A DNA stretch of 64,000 nucleotides from Micromonospora arida (GCF_003857035.1 NZ_QGSY01000167.1:1-64000); one strand, 5' to 3'. Positions 50,911-59,416 are shown, counted from the first letter of the stretch. Numbers and translations are program-made. Notes: generated by a model not told the origin, from the letters alone.

Positions 50911-50953
50911 TGATCAAGGGGTTTACGCCGACTCGGCGTAAACCCCTTGATCA
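50911..50953. terminator. Long perfect hairpin after infB
   Basis: Two 21-base arms (50911-50931 and 50933-50953), beginning TGATCAAGGGGTTTACGCC, are exact complements with a single central base. It marks the end of the rimP-infB transcript, or at least a strong RNA-processing point, and its TGATCAAG ends recall other intergenic hairpins in this window. Confidence 0.8.
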
Positions 50954-50985
50954 TGCGGGGCGGGTTGGCGGTATCGTCCGGGGCG

Positions 50986-51282
50986 ATGTTCACCGGAACC
51001 GCGGTCTTCGACCTGCTGCTGCCGGGCGACTCACGGTCGCTCAAGGCCAAGAGATCATATGTACGGCCGATCGTGGCGGCGCTGCGCCGCTTCGAGGTGT
51101 CGGCCGCCGAGGTGGGTGCGCTCGACCTGCATGGTCGAGCGCAGCTGGCGGTGGCCGTGGTGGCCGCCGAGACGGCGCACGTCCGCGAGGTGCTCGACTC
51201 CTGTGAGCGCCTGGTGGCCAATCGCCCCGAGGTCGAGTTGCTGTCGGTTCGACGCCGGCTCTACGGCGTGGACGACGACTGA
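50986..51282 (+). CDS. YlxP/DUF503 family protein
   Basis: A 98-residue small protein with the DUF503 pattern VFDLLLPGDSRSLKAKRSYVRPIVAALRR and the C-terminal VRRRLYGVDDD. In firmicutes and actinobacteria it lies between infB and rbfA and has been tied to ribosome assembly, which is the inferred role. TATCGT at 50972-50977 lies eight bases before ATG 50986, suggesting its own leaderless promoter directly after the infB terminator. Confidence 0.88.
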   Translation: MFTGTAVFDLLLPGDSRSLKAKRSYVRPIVAALRRFEVSAAEVGALDLHGRAQLAVAVVAAETAHVREVLDSCERLVANRPEVELLSVRRRLYGVDDD

Positions 51283-51408
51283 CCATGGTGCCGGCTGTGC
51301 CGGGCGACCGGAGCGGCCCCGAAGGTAGTGTTCGAGATGTTGGCCGGTCGGCCGGCGGCCTGCGGGCCGCCGGTTCGGCCGGAAGCAGGACGCCGTGGAG
51401 GTGGCGAG

Positions 51409-51909
51409 ATGTCTGATCCGGCCAAGGTACGCCGGCACGCGGAACGGGTGCGTGAGCTGGTCGCGTCGGTGGTGCGGAGCCAGATCAAGGACCCGCGGCT
51501 CGGGATGATCACCATCACTGATGCCCGGATTACCGCTGACCTGCGTGACGCGACGGTCTTCTACACGGTGCTCGGTGACTCGGTGGCCCAGGCGGACACC
51601 GCGGCGGCGCTGGAGAGCGCCAAGGGGCTGCTGCGCAGCACCGTCGGCAAGGCCCTCGGGCTGCGCCACTCGCCAACCCTCACGTTCGTCCTCGACGACG
51701 TGCAGGACCAGGTCAAGCACATCGACGACCTGCTCGCCGCCGCCCGCAACGCCGACGCCGAGGTGCAGCGGCTCGCCGCCCAGGCGAAGTACGCGGGCGA
51801 GGCCCAGCCGTACCGGGTGGACGACGAGACCGATGAGGCCGACGAGACGGACGAGGCCGACGAGGCCACCGACGTCAAGGAGACCCCGCGGGGTGGGGAA
51901 ACGCGGTGA
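51409..51909 (+). CDS. rbfA: 30S ribosome-binding factor RbfA
   Basis: KH-fold assembly factor of 166 residues acting in late 16S rRNA maturation. RVRELVASVVRSQIKDPRLGMITITDARITADLRDATVFYTV is typical. The last 40 residues add an acidic tail with TDEADE repeats (residues about 137-155), absent from many homologs and similar in character to the RimP tail. GGAGG precedes ATG 51409. The stop codon overlaps the start of nrnA as GTGA. Confidence 0.95.
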   Translation: MSDPAKVRRHAERVRELVASVVRSQIKDPRLGMITITDARITADLRDATVFYTVLGDSVAQADTAAALESAKGLLRSTVGKALGLRHSPTLTFVLDDVQDQVKHIDDLLAAARNADAEVQRLAAQAKYAGEAQPYRVDDETDEADETDEADEATDVKETPRGGETR

Positions 51910-52955
51910 CCAGCACCGCCAGCGCCCCGTTCGCCGGGGCAGCAGGGCTCGGCCCCGCCGAGGCGGACTGGGCCGCGGCCGAGGCGTTGGTGCGGGCTCT
52001 CCCGCAGACCGCCCGGGTGCTCCTGATCTGCCACATCAATCCGGACGGCGACGCGTTGGGCAGCATGCTCGGCTTCGGTCTGGGCCTGCGGCAGTTCGGC
52101 GTACACGACGTGCAGGCGACCTTTCCCGGGCCGCCGGAGCTGCCGGAACCGTTCCGGGGGCTGCCCGGGCTGGACCTGCTGGTCCCGGCGGACGCCGCCG
52201 ACCCGGTGCCCGATCTGGTGATCTGCTTCGACGCGGCGAGCGAGTCACGTCTCGGCGAGTTGGCCGGGCGGTTGTCGTCGGCAGGTGCGGCGCTGGTGCT
52301 CGACCACCACGCCTCCAACCCCGGTTTCGGCACTGTCAACCTGGTCGACCCGGGTGCGGCGGCCACGTCGGTCGTGGCCGAACAACTGTTGGCCCGGCTC
52401 GGGGTGGTGGTGGATCCGGCCATCGCCGAGTGCCTCTACGTGGCGCTGACCACTGACACCGGCTCGTTCCGGTTCGAGGCCACCACTCCGGAGGTGCATC
52501 AGATGGCCGCCCGATTGCTGGCGACCGGCATCTCGCCGGGTGACATCTCCCGGCGGGTCTTCGACACCCGGCCCTTCGGCGCGGTCCGCCTCTTCGGTGA
52601 GGTGCTCGGCCGGGCTCGACTGGAGCCGGCCGCCGCCGGAGGTCGGGGTCTGGTCTGGACCTTCGCCACCCTCGATGACCTGGCCCGGCACGACCAGCGG
52701 CCGTACGTGCTGGAGGCTCTGATCGACTCCGTGCGCTGCACCGCCGAGGCGGATGTGAGCTGTGTGGTGAAGCAGACCAGGCCCGCCGAGTGGGCGGTGT
52801 CGATGCGTAGCAAGGGCGCGGTGGATGTCAGCCGGGTCGCGGTAGCGCTGGGCGGTGGTGGGCACACGTTCGCGGCCGGGTTCACCGGTCGGGGCACTGT
52901 CGAGCAGGTGGTCGAGTCGATCCGCGGTCAGCTGGACGCGGCGCTGATCGGCTGA
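51906..52955 (+). CDS. nrnA: DHH-DHHA1 bifunctional oligoribonuclease/pAp phosphatase
   Basis: Cytoplasmic phosphodiesterase of 349 residues that degrades short RNA and nucleotides such as pAp, and in mycobacteria cyclic dinucleotide products. LICHINPDGDALGSMLG carries the first metal ligands, FDAA and DHHASNPGFG the DHH motif, TDTGSFRF another ligand, and GGGGHTFAAGFT the DHHA1 substrate loop. It is coupled to rbfA and occupies the Rv2837c position of the M. tuberculosis operon (from memory). Confidence 0.94.
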   Translation: MTSTASAPFAGAAGLGPAEADWAAAEALVRALPQTARVLLICHINPDGDALGSMLGFGLGLRQFGVHDVQATFPGPPELPEPFRGLPGLDLLVPADAADPVPDLVICFDAASESRLGELAGRLSSAGAALVLDHHASNPGFGTVNLVDPGAAATSVVAEQLLARLGVVVDPAIAECLYVALTTDTGSFRFEATTPEVHQMAARLLATGISPGDISRRVFDTRPFGAVRLFGEVLGRARLEPAAAGGRGLVWTFATLDDLARHDQRPYVLEALIDSVRCTAEADVSCVVKQTRPAEWAVSMRSKGAVDVSRVAVALGGGGHTFAAGFTGRGTVEQVVESIRGQLDAALIG

Positions 52956-53057
52956 CGCGCCCTTCGGTCGCCATCGTTCCGGCGGTCCGGAAGATCAGGG
53001 TCAGCTCCGGGGAGTGTTGGTCTTCCCGCGTTCCGTGATACCGGGAAGAATTGCGGG

Positions 53058-53465
53058 ATGGAGCAGCCGCACGACCTCACCGTGGAGGCCCCCCGCGCCT
53101 GGGACCGGCCCGCCGTCTCCGTTCCCGTCCTCGTCTGTCTGTCGCTCGTCGGTGGCCGGTTCGCTTCCTTCTCCACCGAGGCGAATCTGTTCACCCTCGG
53201 GACGGGCGGGGTGCTGATCTGGCTCGGTCTGAGCAACCGGGTGCCCCGTCGGCCGGCGCCGCGCCGGCTGGGCCCGGGGGCGGCCTGGTGGGCGGTGCCG
53301 GTGGTGGTCTTCGGGGTCTTCGAGGGCGTGACCTTCGTGCTGGCTGCCGGCGACGACTTCCCCACCTTCTCCCGGTTGGCCGATCCTCTCCTGGAGGATC
53401 AACTGACCCGGTCGGCGGTCTGGTTCGCCTGGTTGTCCGCCTTCTGGGGGCTGGTGCGGCGATGA
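53058..53465 (+). CDS. Small membrane protein, unknown
   Basis: A 135-residue protein with about four hydrophobic segments (20-37, 44-60, 76-96, 117-134) and no recognised domain. Its stop codon overlaps the ATG of the next small gene, so they form a two-gene unit between nrnA and dinF. It could be part of a two-component membrane complex; nothing more specific can be said. Confidence 0.6.
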   Translation: MEQPHDLTVEAPRAWDRPAVSVPVLVCLSLVGGRFASFSTEANLFTLGTGGVLIWLGLSNRVPRRPAPRRLGPGAAWWAVPVVVFGVFEGVTFVLAAGDDFPTFSRLADPLLEDQLTRSAVWFAWLSAFWGLVRR

Positions 53466-53674
53466 TGCGCGCGCTCGCGATCGGCGGCTTCCTCGCCGCG
53501 CTGATCCTCTTCGCGGTGGTCGAGTGGATGGCCCGGCGGGAGGGGTCACGGATCCCCACCCTGGGCGAGGTCTGTGCCTACGTGATGCGCTACGAGGTCG
53601 GTCCGGTGCCGGTGGGCCGGATCGGTCTGTTCGGGTTCTGGTGGTGGCTGGGCTGGCACTTCCTGGCTCGCTGA
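53462..53674 (+). CDS. Small DUF6186-like membrane protein
   Basis: A 70-residue protein with an N-terminal helix (3-23), a conserved-looking middle (EGSRIPTLGEVCAYVMRYEV) and a Trp-rich second helix (FGFWWWLGWHFL). I recognise it tentatively as a small actinobacterial membrane family (DUF6186). It is coupled by an ATGA overlap to the preceding gene. Function is unknown. Confidence 0.65.
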   Translation: MMRALAIGGFLAALILFAVVEWMARREGSRIPTLGEVCAYVMRYEVGPVPVGRIGLFGFWWWLGWHFLAR

Positions 53675-53945
53675 GCTGGGCTGCCGACCGTCCAAATGGC
53701 GGGAACCGTAAGCAGTATGTGGACCTGAACGATAACTTGGGAGAAGGCCGGTGCCGCGTAGCGGTGCAGGTCATGGGCGGTGGTGCCACACCCCGTGCCG
53801 CCTCCCTCCAGGGTCGGATCGACCCGGGCTCACGCTGCCCAGTCGGCTGCTCCGGTAACCCCGGACCGCCGTGGGGCCTCAGCAGGACCGCCCGTGAGGG
53901 CCGCCGCGTGCCGGCGGCTCACGCCCTGGGAAGAGGAGCGCCACC
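53675..53945. other. Leader region of a tiny gene
   Basis: No reading frame of merit is seen. The last part holds a bulged hairpin (53893-53923: CGTGA and GCCGCCG pairing with CGGCGGC and TCACG) that ends directly before the AAGAGGAG ribosome-binding site of a 30-codon gene. The -10-like GATAAC near 53732 is only a weak promoter candidate. Confidence 0.4.
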
Positions 53946-54038
53946 ATGCCGAACAAGCCCAAGCCGGAGACCACCACCGACGACGCCCGCGAGCAGGCCC
54001 GCCGCGCGCTGCAGACGTCGATGGACACCCGTCAATGA
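53946..54038 (+). CDS. 30-residue hydrophilic small protein
   Basis: A very short gene encoding MPNKPKPETTTDD and a helical RE-Q-ARRAL-type tail ending in STMDTRQ-like polar residues (exact end MDTRQ). Its support is a well-placed AAGAGGAG site eight to ten bases before the ATG, a leader hairpin ahead of it, and GC-rich third positions. It is too short for domain recognition. It may be a small regulatory or binding protein; it could also be a chance frame. Confidence 0.45.
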   Translation: MPNKPKPETTTDDAREQARRALQTSMDTRQ

Positions 54039-54366
54039 TCCGACCCCTCCGACGGTGATCCCTCAGATCGGTGCGGTCGGGAGGTTCGGCCAGTTCCTGG
54101 TTCGCCTTTGGAGCTGAATCGTCTGCGACATCACGACATCGTCTGCGACATCACGACATCGTCTGCGACATCACGACGTGATTCGTCTACGACATCAGCT
54201 CCAAAGCGTCCGACCCGACAAGCCGACGCCCCGACTGCCCGCCGGCAGGTGCTGCACGGGGGCCTGGGACGAGCCGGAGGGGCCACCCGTCGACGGGCGC
54301 CACCGGCGAAGGTAAGTAGTCGGTGGGATTGCGATCCTTACCGCAGCCGTGCCAGGATCGGCGGCG
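54039..54366. other. Intergenic region with tandem repeat element before dinF
   Basis: No gene is seen. The main content is the element at 54106-54206. A short inverted repeat GGTAAG/CTTACC lies at 54311-54342, close to the dinF start, and an AGGA at 54353-54356 is its ribosome-binding site. Confidence 0.5.
54106..54206. repeat. 20-bp tandem repeat array framed by a 12-bp inverted repeat
   Basis: CTTTGGAGCTGA (54106-54117) and its exact complement (54195-54206) enclose three head-to-tail 20-bp units starting GTCTGCGACATCACGAC (54121-54140, 54141-54160, 54161-54180; the third differs in the last three bases) and a partial fourth. There are no spacers, so this is not a CRISPR array. It looks like a small non-autonomous intergenic element whose copy number may vary. 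Confidence 0.85.
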
Positions 54367-55689
54367 ATGAACCACGCCACCCCCGCTCACCGACCCGCCT
54401 CGCCCCGGCGGATCGCCGCGCTCGCGCTGCCGGCCCTCGTGGTGCTCGCCGCCGAGCCGCTCTACGTGCTGGTCGACACCGCGGTGGTCGGTCACCTCGG
54501 CCGGGTGCCGCTCGCCGCGCTCGCGGTCGGCGGCACTGTCATGACGCTCACCGCCTGGGTGGGCACCGTGGTCGCCTACGGCACCACCGGCCGCGCGGCC
54601 CGCCGCTTCGGCGCGGGTGACCGGGCCGCCGCGGTCGCCGAGGGCGTCCAGTCGTCCTGGTTGGCGTTCGGTGTCGGTCTGCTGATCGCGGTCGGCATGC
54701 AGGTCGGCGGTGGCGCGCTCGCGCGTACCCTCGTCGGTGGTGGTGGCGAGGTCGCCGACGCCGCCGCCCAGTGGTTGCGGATCGCGGCCCTCGGCGCTCC
54801 CGGCCTGCTCCTCGCCGCCGCCGGCAACGGCTGGCTGCGCGGCGTGCAGGACACTCGCCGTCCCCTGTTCTTCGTGCTCGGCCCCAACCTGCTCTCCGCG
54901 CTGCTCTGCCCGCTGCTGGTCTACCCCGGCGGGCTGGGTCTGGTCGGTTCGGCCGTGGCGAACGTCGTCGCGCAGACGCTCTGCGGGGTGCTCTTCGCCG
55001 CCGCCCTGGTCGGCGAGCGGGTGTCGCTGCGACCCCAACCCCGCGTGATCCGCCAACAACTGGTGCTCAGCCGCGACCTGCTGATCCGTGGGCTGGCGTT
55101 CCAGGCGAGCTTCCTGTCCGCGACCGCCGTCGCCGCCCGCTTCGGCGCCGCCGCCGTCGGCGCCCACCAGATCGCCCTGCAACTCTGGTTCTTCACCGCG
55201 CTGGTGCTCGACGCCCTCGCCATCGCCGCGCAGTCCCTGGTCGGTGCCGCGCTCGGCGCCGGCGACGATTCGGGTGCACGGGCGCTCGCCCGGCGGGTCG
55301 GGCTGCTCGGCGGCGTCTGCGGCGTGGGCTTCGCGCTGCTCGTCGCCGCCGGCGCGGACGTGGTGCCGTCGTGGTTCAGCTCCGACCAAGGGGTACGCGA
55401 GCAGGCCATGGTGGCCTGGCCGTGGTTCGTCGTCATGCTGCCGCTGGCCGGGGTGGTGTTCGCCCTCGACGGGGTGCTGATCGGCGCCGGCGACGTGCGT
55501 TACCTGCGCAACCTCACCATCGTGGCGGCGCTCGGTGGCTTCCTCCCGGCCATCTGGCTGGCGTACGCGCTCAACCTCGGGCTGGGCGGCATCTGGGCCG
55601 GGCTCACAGTGTTCGTGGTGATCCGGCTGGTCGCCCTACTGCTGCGACTGCGCAACGGCAGGTGGGCGGTGACCGGCGCGGTCCGCTGA
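54367..55689 (+). CDS. dinF: MATE-family efflux transporter (DinF)
   Basis: Inner-membrane Na+ or H+ antiporter of 440 residues and 12 helices. PLYVLVDTAVVGHLGRVPLAALAVG in helices 1-2 and the equivalent FQASFLSATAVAARFGAAAVGAHQIALQL in the second half are the DinF-branch motifs. It occupies the same place as M. tuberculosis dinF after nrnA (from memory). Substrates are unknown; cationic drugs or oxidised compounds are usual. ATG 54367 is better than the upstream in-frame start. Confidence 0.92.
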   Translation: MNHATPAHRPASPRRIAALALPALVVLAAEPLYVLVDTAVVGHLGRVPLAALAVGGTVMTLTAWVGTVVAYGTTGRAARRFGAGDRAAAVAEGVQSSWLAFGVGLLIAVGMQVGGGALARTLVGGGGEVADAAAQWLRIAALGAPGLLLAAAGNGWLRGVQDTRRPLFFVLGPNLLSALLCPLLVYPGGLGLVGSAVANVVAQTLCGVLFAAALVGERVSLRPQPRVIRQQLVLSRDLLIRGLAFQASFLSATAVAARFGAAAVGAHQIALQLWFFTALVLDALAIAAQSLVGAALGAGDDSGARALARRVGLLGGVCGVGFALLVAAGADVVPSWFSSDQGVREQAMVAWPWFVVMLPLAGVVFALDGVLIGAGDVRYLRNLTIVAALGGFLPAIWLAYALNLGLGGIWAGLTVFVVIRLVALLLRLRNGRWAVTGAVR

Positions 55690-55710
55690 CCGGTCGCCGG
55701 AGCCCGCCGG

Positions 55711-56721
55711 TCAGCAGCGCGTGGTGGTCGGCGCGGGCGCGTCGAGGTCGAAGATGGTGCCCGGGTCGCCCGCGGGTATCCGGTCCTGGTGCACGTCGGC
55801 CACCCAGAACTGCTCCTGCACCCAGCCCTCACGGAGTTGGGCGCAGTCCGCGTTCCAGGTCACGGCCTCCGCCGAGCTGACCCAGAGGCCCCGGGCGGAG
55901 GTCGGCACGTCGTCCGGGTGCGGCACCTGCCACACAACCTGGTCGCGTAGCGCCACCACTGTCGCGCCGGCGGGCGCCCGCAGGTCCACGTCGAACGGGT
56001 ACGCCCAGACGAACTCCGTGGAGACCTCCAGCAGTCGGACGCCGTTCTGCATGGTGGCCCGGTAACTGACCCGGCCGTCGGCGCGGACGCCGAACTCCCA
56101 CTCCGACGGTGACGCCATCCTCGTGGCGTACCGCAAGAAGCTGCCGTTGGTGAAGTCTCCCCGGAGCCGTTCGCGAGCGTCCGGGGCGAGCAGCGCGAGG
56201 AACGGCTCCGGATCCCCGGAGAACATCGAGATGTCGACCCGGCTCTCGATCAGTGCCTTGCGCACCGACTCCAGCGCGGTCCGCACCTGGGCCGCGGTGA
56301 ACGGCCCGGTGCTCTTGGCCGCAGGCATCCGCACGGCCTCCTCGGCTGGCGCGAAGGAGGCCGCCGGCGACCCGGCGAACAGATCCCGTGCTTCGCCGAC
56401 CCTGCTCACCGGCGGGGTCGGGGTCGGTGTGGGGCTCGCCGAGGCGGACGTACGGACACCATCGGCGACCCGACCGACCAACACCACCCCGCCGACGACC
56501 ATCAGCAGTGCCATCACCAGCCCGAGGCCGAGCAGCAGGGCCCCGTTGTGCCGGGCCGAGAAGAAACGGACCCGGTCCCACCCGGTGGGCTGGTGCTCGG
56601 TCTGCGATGACCGTAGCCAATCCGGTAGCTGCACCGGGTTGACCTGCGCCACCGCGGCGGGCGGCGGTGGCGGGTCGACCGGGTCCGTCGGTGTGGGCTC
56701 GCTCGACGACGTGCTGTCCAT
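55711..56721 (-). CDS. Membrane-anchored protein of unknown function
   Basis: A 336-residue protein with a Pro/Thr-rich cytoplasmic N-terminus (1-45), one membrane helix (about 60-83), a Ser/Thr/Pro linker and a folded outer domain (130-336) ending in a Thr-Thr-Arg-Cys tail. The outer domain has a cystatin/NTF2-like feel (EPFLALLAPDARERLRGDFTN, REGWVQEQFWVADVHQD) but I cannot assign it. GGGGGAACC precedes ATG. It converges on dinF with 21 bases between and is divergent from truB. Confidence 0.7.
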   Translation of the reverse strand: MDSTSSSEPTPTDPVDPPPPPAAVAQVNPVQLPDWLRSSQTEHQPTGWDRVRFFSARHNGALLLGLGLVMALLMVVGGVVLVGRVADGVRTSASASPTPTPTPPVSRVGEARDLFAGSPAASFAPAEEAVRMPAAKSTGPFTAAQVRTALESVRKALIESRVDISMFSGDPEPFLALLAPDARERLRGDFTNGSFLRYATRMASPSEWEFGVRADGRVSYRATMQNGVRLLEVSTEFVWAYPFDVDLRAPAGATVVALRDQVVWQVPHPDDVPTSARGLWVSSAEAVTWNADCAQLREGWVQEQFWVADVHQDRIPAGDPGTIFDLDAPAPTTTRC

Positions 56722-56829
56722 GGTTCCCCCGTCAGTTTTCGCCGCTGGTGGCCGGCGCGAGCAGATAGTAGGCGCCGGTCACCAGGGCGGCCCCGAGGGC
56801 GGCGGCCACATCTGGCAGGCTTGGCCGAC

Positions 56830-57714
56830 GTGAGCACCGATGGTCTGATCGTGGTCGACAAGCCCGGCGGCATGACGTCGCACGACGTGGTGGCGCGCAT
56901 CCGCCGACTGGCGAAGACCCGGCGGGTCGGGCACGGCGGCACCCTCGACCCGATGGCGACCGGCGTGCTGGTGATCGGCGTCGGACGGGCCACCCGGCTG
57001 CTGACCTACGTGATCGGCGCGGGCAAGAGCTATGCCGGCACCATCCGGCTCGGCCAGACCACAGTCACCGACGACGCCGAGGGCGACGTCACCGCCACCG
57101 TGCCGGCCGGGCAGGTCACCGACGACGCGATCCGGTCGGTGCTGGCCGGGCTGAGCGGCGAGGTCGACCAGGTGCCGAGCGCGGTCAGCGCCATCAAGAT
57201 CGACGGGCAGCGGGCGTACAAGCGGGTGCGCGACGGGGAGAGCGTCGAGCTGCCGGCGCGGCGGGTCACCATCTCCCGGTTGGAGGTGCTGGCGATCCGC
57301 CGCACCGAGCCGGACGTGGTCGACGTGGACGTGGACGTGACCTGCTCCTCCGGCACGTACATCCGGGCCATCGCCCGGGACGCCGGCCTGGCGCTCGGCG
57401 TCGGCGGGCACCTCACGGCGCTGCGGCGTACCGCGGTGGGTGGCTTCACCCTCGCCGAGGCGGCGACGCTCGACGAGTTGGAGCAGCGCGCCCCGGACGT
57501 GGTGAACCTGCCACTGGACGCGGCGGCCGACCGGTTCTTCGCGCGCCGGGTGGCCACGCCGGACGAGGCCCGGGTGCTCGCCCACGGGGGGCCACTGGAC
57601 CCGGCTGGCCTCACCGGGCCGTACGCCGTCTTCGGGCCGGCCGGCGGCCTGATCGCTATCGTCAGCGAGCGGGACGGGCGGGCCCGCGCGGAGATCGTGC
57701 TCGCACCGGCCTGA
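56830..57714 (+). CDS. truB: tRNA pseudouridine-55 synthase TruB
   Basis: Isomerises U55 in tRNA T-loops. The 294-residue protein has VVDKPGGMTSHDVV, the catalytic-aspartate loop VGHGGTLDPMATGVLVI, GKSYAGTIRLGQTT and the C-terminal CSSGTYIRAIARD and LRRTAVGGFTL motifs, plus a PUA-like tail. GTG 56830 is chosen; CAGGCT at 56816-56821 ends eight bases before it, again compatible with a leaderless message. TTG 56821 would add three residues. Confidence 0.96.
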   Translation: MSTDGLIVVDKPGGMTSHDVVARIRRLAKTRRVGHGGTLDPMATGVLVIGVGRATRLLTYVIGAGKSYAGTIRLGQTTVTDDAEGDVTATVPAGQVTDDAIRSVLAGLSGEVDQVPSAVSAIKIDGQRAYKRVRDGESVELPARRVTISRLEVLAIRRTEPDVVDVDVDVTCSSGTYIRAIARDAGLALGVGGHLTALRRTAVGGFTLAEAATLDELEQRAPDVVNLPLDAAADRFFARRVATPDEARVLAHGGPLDPAGLTGPYAVFGPAGGLIAIVSERDGRARAEIVLAPA

Positions 57715-57729
57715 CAGCGCAGCGCAGGT

Positions 57730-57772
57730 CCGCCGGCCCGCAGCCGGCGGTGTCGACCCGCCGGCCGGCGGG
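57730..57772. terminator. Two hairpins between truB and ribF
   Basis: CCGCCGG/CCGGCGG forms a stem at 57730-57750, and CCCGCCGGCCGGCGGG at 57757-57772 is a perfect 16-bp palindrome. The ribF ribosome-binding site follows directly, so this may be an intercistronic RNA structure more than a terminator. Confidence 0.45.
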
Positions 57773-57790
57773 ACAGCAGAGAGGAACGGC

Positions 57791-58720
57791 ATGCAGCGGT
57801 GGCGGGGCTACGACGCGGCGCCCGGCGGGTGGGGACGCTCGGTGGTCACCATCGGCGTCTTCGACGGCGTGCACAAGGGGCACCAGGCGACGATCGGGCA
57901 CGCCGTGGCCCGGGCCCGCGAGTTGGGCGTGCAGTCGGTGGTGGTCACCTTCGACCCGCACCCGGCCGAGGTGGTGCGCCCCGGTTCGCATCCGGCGGTG
58001 CTCACCGAGCCGGCCCGTAAGGCCGAACTGATCGAGGCGCTCGGCGTGGACGTGCTCTGCGTGGTCCCGTTCACCCCCGAGTTCTCCCGGGTGCCGGCCG
58101 AGCAGTTCGTGCACGACGTCCTTGTCGAGCACCTGCACGCGGCGTTGGTGGTGGTCGGCAGCAACTTCCGCTTCGGGCACCGGGCCGCCGGCGACGTGGC
58201 GTTGTTGGAACGGCTGGGTCAGACGTTCGGCTTCGCCGTGGAGGGCGCCCCGCTGGTCGCCGAGGCCGGCACCGTCTTCTCCTCCACGTACATCCGGTCC
58301 TGCGTCGACGCGGGTGACGTCGGCGCGGCGGCCGCCGCGCTGGGCCGCCCACACCGGGTGGAGGGCGTCGTGGTCCGCGGCGACCAGCGGGGCCGGGAGC
58401 TGGGCTTCCCCACCGCCAACCTGCTCTGCCACCGGTACGCGGCGGTGCCCGCCGACGGCGTGTACGCGGCCCGGCTGATCCGCCGCGGTCAGCACGAGCC
58501 GCTGCTGGCGGCGGTGTCCGTGGGCACCAACCCGACCTTCTCCGGCCGGGAGCGGCGGGTGGAGGCGTACGCGCTGGACTTCTCCGGCGACCTGTACGGC
58601 GAGCGGCTCGCCCTGGACTTCGTGGCGCACCTGCGTGGTCAGATCCGGTACGACTCGATCGAGCCGTTGATCGCCCAGATGAATCAGGACGTCGAGCGCA
58701 CCCGACGCGTACTGGGCTGA
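57791..58720 (+). CDS. ribF: Bifunctional riboflavin kinase/FAD synthetase
   Basis: Makes FMN and FAD from riboflavin and ATP. In 309 residues the N-terminal nucleotidyltransferase half shows IGVFDGVHKGHQATI, FDPHPAEV and GSNFRFGHRAAGD, and the C-terminal kinase half shows GDQRGRELGFPTANL (ATP/flavin loop) and SVGTNPTFSG with VEAYALDF. AGAGAGGAA precedes ATG 57791. It lies between truB and rpsO as in many actinobacteria. Confidence 0.97.
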   Translation: MQRWRGYDAAPGGWGRSVVTIGVFDGVHKGHQATIGHAVARARELGVQSVVVTFDPHPAEVVRPGSHPAVLTEPARKAELIEALGVDVLCVVPFTPEFSRVPAEQFVHDVLVEHLHAALVVVGSNFRFGHRAAGDVALLERLGQTFGFAVEGAPLVAEAGTVFSSTYIRSCVDAGDVGAAAAALGRPHRVEGVVVRGDQRGRELGFPTANLLCHRYAAVPADGVYAARLIRRGQHEPLLAAVSVGTNPTFSGRERRVEAYALDFSGDLYGERLALDFVAHLRGQIRYDSIEPLIAQMNQDVERTRRVLG

Positions 58721-58781
58721 TCGTGGAGAGGTGGCGGGCCGCCACCGAGGCCCTTCGCCGGGTGTTACCGGCGAGTGCTGG

Positions 58782-58787
58782 TAGTCT
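58782..58787 (+). promoter_or_regulatory. Possible -10 box of rpsO
   Basis: TAGTCT resembles the -10 sequences seen before other genes here, but no clear -35 precedes it. A start near 58794 would give an about 125-nt leader, a length suited to S15 autoregulation; I cannot identify the S15-binding structure with certainty. Confidence 0.25.
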
Positions 58788-58919
58788 TGCCGGGACGTCG
58801 GGTGACCGGCGTGGGGCCTCGCGTGCCTGCTCGACGCCGCGGGTGCGAGGTACCGGTCCGTTCCCGGTCCATCGGGACGACGGACACCCACTTGATCAAC
58901 CCATCGAAACAGGGAGAAC

Positions 58920-59189
58920 ATGGCGCTCGATCAGGAAGCCAAGGCCAGCATCCGCGCGGAGTACGCGACCGCCGAGGGCGACACCGGTTCGCCGGAGGTC
59001 CAGGTCGCGGTCCTCACCAAGCGGATCGCCGAGCTGACCGAGCACCTGAAGGTGCACAAGCACGACCACCACAGCCGCCGTGGGCTGCTGCTGCTGGTCG
59101 GCCGGCGCCGTCGGTTGCTCAACTACGTCCAGAAGAAGGACATTGCCCGCTACCGGTCGCTCATCGAGCGGCTCGGTCTGCGCCGGTGA
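58920..59189 (+). CDS. rpsO: 30S ribosomal protein S15
   Basis: Primary 16S rRNA-binding protein of 89 residues, the standard length. [14 protein letters not shown], the [29 protein letters not shown] helix pair and the ending LIERLGLRR are characteristic. GGGAGA lies just before ATG. A strong hairpin separates it from pnp, as in other bacteria where RNase processing between the two is known. Confidence 0.98.
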   Translation: MALDQEAKASIRAEYATAEGDTGSPEVQVAVLTKRIAELTEHLKVHKHDHHSRRGLLLLVGRRRRLLNYVQKKDIARYRSLIERLGLRR

Positions 59190-59193
59190 CGTG

Positions 59194-59225
59194 ACGGGGG
59201 AGTGGCCGGACGGCCGCTCCCCCGT
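59194..59225. terminator. rpsO-pnp intercistronic hairpin
   Basis: Two 15-base arms (59194-59208, 59211-59225), beginning ACGGGGGAG, pair with a single G-T wobble and almost no loop. It may end the rpsO transcript or act as an RNase processing site controlling pnp. Confidence 0.7.
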
Positions 59226-59416
59226 ACCGCGTCCCACCTGAAGAAACACGGGCCGCGCGACCACCCGAGAGGGAGCCGGTCAGCGTACCGGTCTCCGGTA
59301 GTGGCCCCCGGGAACCCCGGCATCATGCCGGCCACCCGGGCGCTTCGATCGAAGACCGGCCGGCTGAGCAGCTCCCCGATGTCGTGGGCCCACGACGCGA
59401 AGGAGCACGACAGCAC

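Noticed and set aside
47145-51221. A 1358-codon open frame on the minus strand across nusA and infB
   Set aside because: It is the mirror of the well-supported infB and nusA genes in GC-rich DNA, has repetitive Thr/Arg/Ala composition and no recognisable domain or ribosome-binding site.
54121-54180. CRISPR array
   Set aside because: The 20-bp units are directly adjacent with no spacers, and no cas gene is in the window.
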